64,000 nucleotides of DNA, from assembly GCA_036971615.1 (NCBI GenBank), contig JAYKKR010000004.1, positions 1,798,001 to 1,862,000 of the forward strand, written 5' to 3'. Source of the DNA: Amyloporia xantha. Lineage: Eukaryota; Basidiomycota; Agaricomycetes; Polyporales; Adustoporiaceae. Below the pieces are notes generated by a model. The model was not told where the DNA came from. It saw only the letters and a program-made list of their open reading frames with translations, and did no database searches. Positions 58,143 to 64,000 of this stretch are shown here, one piece after another. The number at the start of each line of letters is the position of its first letter. The stretch's first letter is position 1. The position numbers were made by a program, and so were the translations under genes.

Positions 58143-61100
58143 ATGGCCCCAGATCTGTTCTCGTTTCTGGACGATGTACCCCCGACCGAATCTGCTCAGG
58201 ATTTTCACGAAGACACGGCTGCTGAACCGGAGGTATCTACTGCTCGATCTGACATTCCAAGAAAGCGCAAAAAAGGGTCTTTGAGTCCTGTTAATTCCCC
58301 GCGACCCAATGGCGATGCTGTTCAGTCGAGCACGGATTCTGAACCGGGGCCGTCATCTAAAAAGCCACGAATCGCTTCCCCCAAACCCATGGTGGTCGAC
58401 GAAGTAGAAATTGAGGCCAAGCGAGAAGTGGCGGCAAGTGCGGGTTTGACGGGAGCCGTTGAGGCTGGATCGCGTCTAGAACTCAAACATCAAGTAAGTT
58501 CTGTAGCCAGTCGCGCTATTGAAACTCTTCTCATCATTTGTTAGGTTCGTCATCAAGTTGCAGTTCCTCCCGGATACCCTTACGTCCCAATTGCCAATCA
58601 TGTACCTCCAACGAAACCCGCTAGAGAATATAAATTCACCCTGGACCCTTTCCAAGAAGTTTCCGTGCACGCTATTCAGCGAAACGAGAGTGTATTGGTG
58701 TCTGCGCATACCAGTGCGGGAAAGACTGTCGTAGCCGAGTATGCAATCGCACAATGTCTACAAAACAAACAGCGTGTGATTTACACGAGTCCCATCAAGG
58801 CTAGTTCCATACGATCTTGCCTTGAGATATGAATTATGAACCAATATTGTAGGCACTGAGCAATCAAAAGTACCGTGAAATGCTGGCCGAATTCGGAGAC
58901 GTGGGCTTGATGACAGGAGACGTCACAATCAATCCTTCCGCAACATGTCTTGTTATGACTACCGAGGTGAGTCCATGTTGTACATATGCAAGCGGGCAAC
59001 AGAGCTAATATTCGCAAAGATTCTACGATCAATGCTCTACCGCGGGTCTGAAATCATGCGTGAAGTTGCGTGGGTCATCTTTGACGAGATTCACTACATG
59101 CGAGACAAGGAGCGTGGTGTTGTATGGGAGGAGACTATTATACTCCTCCCACATACCGTACGGTATGTCTTTCTTTCCGCGACGATCCCCAACGCGATGC
59201 AGTTCGCCGAATGGATCTGCAAGTCGCATGAGCAGCCGTGTCATGTCGTCTATACGGACTTCCGACCGACGCCACTACAGCACTACCTATTTCCCGCTGG
59301 TGGTGAAGGTATCTATCTTGTTGTAAACGAGAAGGGAGACTTCCGAGAGGACAATTTCAGCAAAGCCATGGGCATGCTGCAGGAGAAGATGGGTGATGAT
59401 CCTGCCGACCCGAAAAGTGGCAAGGGTAGGAAGGGCAAGTCTAAGAAGGGTGGCGAGAAAAAAGGTGAGCTGGCCCCATATTGCTAGACACAAATGGCCT
59501 AATGTCTTTCAGGCCCATCCGATATCCAGAAAATTGTCAAGATGATCCTCCTCAAGAATTACAACCCCGTTATCATCTTTGCGTTCAGCAAGCGGGAGTG
59601 CGAGGCCTTGGCATTAACACTGTCGAAATTCGAATTCAATTCGACCGATGAGCAAGACCTGGTCACCAACATCTTCAATAATGCTATCGATAATCTCGCC
59701 GCTGACGACCGCAAGCTACCACAAATCTCTAACCTTCTCCCATTACTCAAGCGGGGCATTGGCATCCATCATGGTGGTCTTCTCCCGATTCTGAAGGAGG
59801 TCATTGAGATCCTCTTCCAGGAGGGTCTTATCAAAGTGCTCTTCGCCACAGAAACATTTTCTATCGGGCTGAACATGCCTGCGAAGACGGTCGTCTTTAC
59901 TGCGGCGCGTAAATTTGATGGGCGCGAGTTTCGCAACCTCTCATCGGGTGAGTACATACAGATGTCGGGTCGTGCGGGTCGACGTGGGCTGGACGACCGT
60001 GGCGTCGTTATCATGATGTGCGATGAGAAGCTCGAACCGAGCGGCGCCAAGGAGATGATCAAGGGTGAGGCAGACCGGCTGGACTCCGCGTTCCACCTCG
60101 GATACAATATGGTTTTGAACCTAATGAAGGTCGAGGGGATCAATCCGGAATATATGTTGGAACGGTGTTTTTTCCAGTTCCAAAGTAGCGCAGGAGTTCC
60201 GGTGCTGGAAGATGGTGAGTTCATCTAAAATGACAGCATCTTTCCACGGTGCGATGGCTGACATTGTGACGTGACGATAGAGCTGCGGCACGAAGAAGAA
60301 CGAAAGCAGTCAATGATCATACCAGATGAAGCCCTTGTGGCTGAATATTACGAGTATCGGCAACAGCTGGACCAGATGGCAGCGGATTTCAAAGACGTCA
60401 TCACCCATCCCAATTACAGTCTTCCATTTTTGCAGGGCGGCCGCCTGGTCAAGGTGAAGCACCAGAAACTGGACTTCGGCTGGGGTGTTATCATCAACTA
60501 TCAGAAGCGATTACCACCGAAGGTTGTCTTTGTTCTTTTTACGGCATTGCGTCGCGTTCCTCACATCTTCGTTATCGCAGAACGTGCCTGTGGCTAGCTT
60601 GGAAGACGTCCCCGCTCAGGAACAATACATTCTGGACGTTCTGCTGCACTGCGCGCGAGGCTCCACCCTACCGAAGGATCGCAATGTCACAACTCCAACT
60701 CCAGGCGGCATTCAGCCCTGTCCTCCGGGCCAGAAAGGAGAGCCGCTTGTAGTTCCTCTTCTGCTATCCACAGTCGATGCCATCAGCCGACTCAGAATAC
60801 ACATGCCCAAAGATCTTCGACCGCTTCAGTCCAGGGAAACGGTGTGGAAAAGTATTCAAGAAGTACAGCGCCGATTCCCAGACGGTGTACCTCTCCTTGA
60901 CCCTATACAAGACATGGGTATCAATGACGACAAATTCAAGGCTCTTGTCAAGGTGCGCGGCTATTGTCCAACATAGTAGTCATCTCGTCTGAAATTTATA
61001 CAGAAAATAAACCTTATGGAGGATAAACTCTCCTCCAGCTCGTTGCACAAAGATCCACGTCTTCCGGAGCTTTACACCCAGTACGCGCGAAAGCAGGAAT

Positions 61101-61887
61101 GCCAGACGCGTATCCGAGAGTTGAAGAAGCGTATTCAAGCTACCAATGACGTGCTGCAGATGGAGGAACTGAAGTGTCGGAAACGTGTCCTCAGACGACT
61201 AGGCTTCACCACATCGGCGGACATCGTCGACATGAAGGGACGAGTTGCATGCGAGATTAGCACCGGTGATGAACTGCTGCTGACGGAGTTGATCTTCAAC
61301 GGTGTCTTCAACTCATTATCACCGGAACAGTGTGCTGGCCTGCTGAGCTGCTTTGTCTTTACGGAGAAGGTTCGTTCTCTGAGATTCGTCAAAGAAGAGT
61401 AACTGACGATGAATACTCTGTTGTGATTGCTACAGAGTGAACAAGTGACTAAACTCAAGGAAGAGCTCGCTGCACCTCTCCGCGTTATGCAGGAGATGGC
61501 AAGACGGATCGCGAAGGTCTCCAAGGAATCCAAGCTCGAGATCAACGAGGATGACTACGTCAAATCCTTCAAAGTAGAACTCATGGATGCCGTCGTGCAG
61601 TGGTGTCGAGGCGCATCGTTTGCTGAAATCTGCAAGGTCCCGTCCCCGTCTCCTACATGCTGCGCTTTCTGCTCGTGCGACTGATCCCCGTGGATGATTT
61701 GCAGCTCACGGATCAATTCGAAGGCAGTCTCATCCGCGTTTTCCGGCGGTTGCAGGAGCTCATCCGGCAGATGAGTCAAGCCGCGAAGGTGATTGGCAAT
61801 GACGAACTTCAAGAGAAGTTCGAAAAAGCCTCGGAGATGCTGGAGCGACCCAACTCTGTCATCTTCTGTTCGTCACTGTATCTTTAG
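58143..61887 (+). CDS. MTR4: Mtr4-type exosome RNA helicase
   Basis: About nine exons from [12 protein letters not shown] (58143) to a C-terminus [14 protein letters not shown], roughly 1000 residues. An acidic/basic N-terminal tail has an NLS-like PRKRKKG. RecA1 has motif [13 protein letters not shown], motif [10 protein letters not shown], motif III SATIPNA. RecA2 has [31 protein letters not shown] and the motif [12 protein letters not shown]. Then come the arch/KOW region ([20 protein letters not shown]) and a helical C-terminal DSHCT domain. The LCVMTTE and [10 protein letters not shown] blocks fit Mtr4 rather than Ski2. In the nucleus the enzyme unwinds RNA for the exosome as part of TRAMP-like complexes. 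The frame is intact throughout. Intron 2 (58800-58852) starts with GC instead of GT. The upstream ATG at 58083 is in frame, but the conserved N-terminus favours 58143. Confidence 0.93.
58800..58852 (+). other. GC-AG intron in Mtr4
   Basis: The exon ends CCCATCAAG and the intron starts GCTAGT and ends TTGTAG, followed by GCACTGAGC. Only this join gives the conserved SPIKALSNQKY. The donor is a non-canonical GC. Confidence 0.7.
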
Positions 61888-62079
61888 TTGTTTCTTGGAT
61901 AACATTTTTCCTGCCCTCACTGCTACTTTAAGACGCTCTTCCTCACGACGATCGTGCACACGCTGAGAAGGCAGCCCAATTATTTTCACAGTCTGTTCAT
62001 TCCCAAATGCCCATAACTTATATGTAGTTAAGTTGTGATGCTGTGGACGCGACAGTTCCAATTACTGTCCTCCATCATT
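61888..62079. other. Spacer between convergent Mtr4 and chitinase genes
   Basis: About 190 bases containing the two 3' ends. Confidence 0.5.
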
Positions 62080-64000
62080 TTAACAGGACCCATCATCAGT
62101 CCATACGCCAGCTATGTATGACATTAATCAAGACATCACAGAAAGACACAAGATGAATTAACTCACCGGAGCCACCGGGGGTGTCGCCGTTGGTCCACCA
62201 CTTGGCAGTCCACAAATCACCACCTAAAGAATCGAACATCAACATTCTGCTCTGATACCCGCAGCAGACAGTCTTACCATAAGAGGCCTCGTCTCCACCG
62301 ACGTACGTAGCCTGTTGTTATAATATGGGTCATTGCGTGCATTATGACGGAACAGTAGTCAGGGTACACACAGTAGCACTCCAGGCGCCAACACCGCTGC
62401 ACTGACCAGACGAGGTACCCGTGGAAGTCGCGGTGGTGGTTGATGTGGGGGTCGCGGTGGTCGACGTAGGGCTCGTGCTGCTCGATTCGCCCATGTTATC
62501 GGCGATATTGGTCCACTCGCTGTCAGGATAGCTGCGGTAGAAATTCAGGGTGAATACGCTGGACGTGGATTTTCCAATCATGCTCGCTTACTCGATATGG
62601 TTCTACATTGCGCCAATACTGAATCAGCCGACCGAAATAAACGTGTTTCCGTCACAGCAGCTTACCTGCGTCTGGTCGAGGCTTCCATATGTCTGAGAGG
62701 TGGTATACACGAGGGACTCCGAACCAGTCTTGTCCGTCGAAAGCTATCATATGACTTAAGCCCCAGTATACGCAGAAAGCAACTCGAAAGCAGGACTCAC
62801 ATCCCAGAACATCGAGCCGGCCAGACCGTTGCTGATCACATATTGCGCCTTCTTAGCGACGATATCCGGGGTATCGTACGAAACGAGCTCCTCCTTGCTC
62901 GAGTCGTATGAGTAACTCGCCACGTCCGTGTAATTCTCGTAAACCTGGCATTTATCGTGTCAGCAATCCTGTGGCGTGCTCCAGAATAGAGCACGAACAG
63001 TAGCTCCCGCAAGAGGAAGATCACTGTAGGAATAGATCCCTGCCTGGGTCGTGCCGGGGCCAACCTATTTATCGACCATCGAGTGAGGAGTGTATCAAAC
63101 AGGATGGAGAAACCAAGCATACACCATCATAGGGGGCGCCGATGCCCGTCGTCTCCTCGAACGCGCGTCCATAAAGAGGGATGCCCATGCTGATCTTACT
63201 GGGGGTGGCGCCTTGCTCTAGATACCACTTGATCGCCTTATCCGTGGAGACGTTGGTGAGCGACGGGTCGTACAAATTGGCTTGGGGCAGGGGGGGGGGC
63301 GCGTTAGACACGAAAAGATCCACGCAAGCTGCATCAGAGCTAACCTTGGTTTGCCGTCTGTGTGCGCGAACGCAAGTCAGCCAGACTTCAACATGCCATT
63401 CAAGGAAGGCTGCTCACAAAGTTCAGCCAGGAGCCAGCATAATCGTATGCCTGGGAATGCAGTTGTAGGCTAGAGCATGCGCTGCGTTATGAACAAGGCC
63501 TACCATCAAGTTCCAGTACGTCAACGCAGCGTCCATCTGGGGGACGAGCATGTATTGGTAATTTGACCATCCAGCAGACACGGCCGCCTAGATTAAGAAC
63601 AACCAGCACTGTATCAGCCCGGAAGGAAACACCCGGTAGCCTCACATGACGTACCGTAAGCTGATAAGGTACCGAATCGCCCTTCCTGCTCGCTAGTGCG
63701 TCAAATGCAGTCCTGAGCTCCGTCAGCAGGTCCGCGAAGCCCTGAGCCAATTCCGGTGTGTTGGGGTATTCAAAGTCGATGTCGATGCCGTCGAGGCCGA
63801 AGTTCTCGATGTAGCTGACTGCGCTCGTGACGAACGTCTCGCGCAGGCTCTCGGTGGTGACGAAGGAGAAGTGGCCGTCCTGGGAATAGGTGTAGCCGCC
63901 GATGGACAAGAGCACCTTCAAGTTCCTGCGATTGGTGAGAATGTGGCGCAGGGTTGATACCAGCCTACGCGTCTCACCTGTTTGCCAGCTTGAGGAGGTA
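62080..64000 (-). CDS. GH18 chitinase with C-terminal CBM5-type chitin-binding domain, 5' end outside window
   Basis: The reading enters from the right edge. VLLSIGGYTYS and the active-site motif GLDGIDIDFEYP (D-x-x-D-x-D-x-E, acid Glu present) lie in 63921-63660. Then follow AAVSAGWSNYQYMLVPQMD, NLM/AYDYAGSW across an intron, SKISMGIPLYGRAF, YDTPDIVAKKAQYVI and LAGSMFWD. A Ser/Thr-rich linker (62530-62400) leads to a chitin-binding module with AWSAT, YVGGDEASYGGDLWTAKWW and NGDTPGGS, ending VWTDDGSC with TAA at 62080. It hydrolyses beta-1,4-N-acetylglucosamine chains, probably secreted, though the signal peptide would be outside the window. The many introns are 50-60 nt and keep the frame. 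One intron holds a run of about ten G (as read on plus, near 63290), harmless there. Confidence 0.9.

Overview
The window is nuclear DNA of a filamentous basidiomycete, most likely an agaricomycete. The genes have many short introns (about 50-60 nt) with GTAAGT-type donors and CTAAC-like branch sites. The conserved genes are fungal: uL14/RPL23, Mtr4, catalase, GH18-CBM5 chitinase, a Goodbye-type STAND protein and an intron-bearing tRNA-Asp.

Positions 1 to about 23300 are a nest of transposons. The oldest layer is a DIRS-like tyrosine-recombinase retroelement (RNase H at 17254-17489 and about 20333-20400, recombinase at 20365-22919). It is broken by a 2.8-kb terminal-inverted-repeat element (17490-20332), by a solo LTR inside the recombinase (21561-22641), and by a complete Ty3/gypsy element on the minus strand (Gypsy-2, about 6653-17253). 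A second, related Ty3/gypsy element on the plus strand (Gypsy-1, 1-6647, 5' part outside the window) appears to have inserted into the outer part of a Gypsy-2 LTR. The most unusual feature is that both gypsy elements carry intron-containing genes on the strand opposite to pol, between the pol end and the 3' LTR. Gypsy-1 has three (A, B, C) and Gypsy-2 has one (D). B and D each encode six cysteines in a Zn2Cys6-like arrangement, and all four share a short N-terminal P...W motif. I propose these as retrotransposon-borne antisense accessory genes, possibly DNA-binding proteins.

Positions 23500-29150 hold one large STAND (NLR-like) gene on the minus strand. It appears to have three successive Goodbye-type N-terminal domains, an NTPase core and fourteen 40-residue TPRs. 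Positions 30000-44000 are sparse: a tiny spliced ORF, a TauD-like dioxygenase, a small hypothetical gene, a SAM methyltransferase, and frame-broken GNAT and HAD genes. From 43900 onward the genes are conserved: a C2H2 zinc-finger protein, an RBM18-like RRM protein, tRNA-Asp(GTC), RPL23, catalase, Mtr4 helicase and chitinase (cut by the window edge).

Several otherwise conserved genes (catalase, RBM18-like, GNAT, HAD) show single-base frame breaks. Part of the apparent gene decay may therefore be assembly indel error. The two CGA-to-TGA stops in Gypsy-2 pol are substitutions and are better evidence of real decay.
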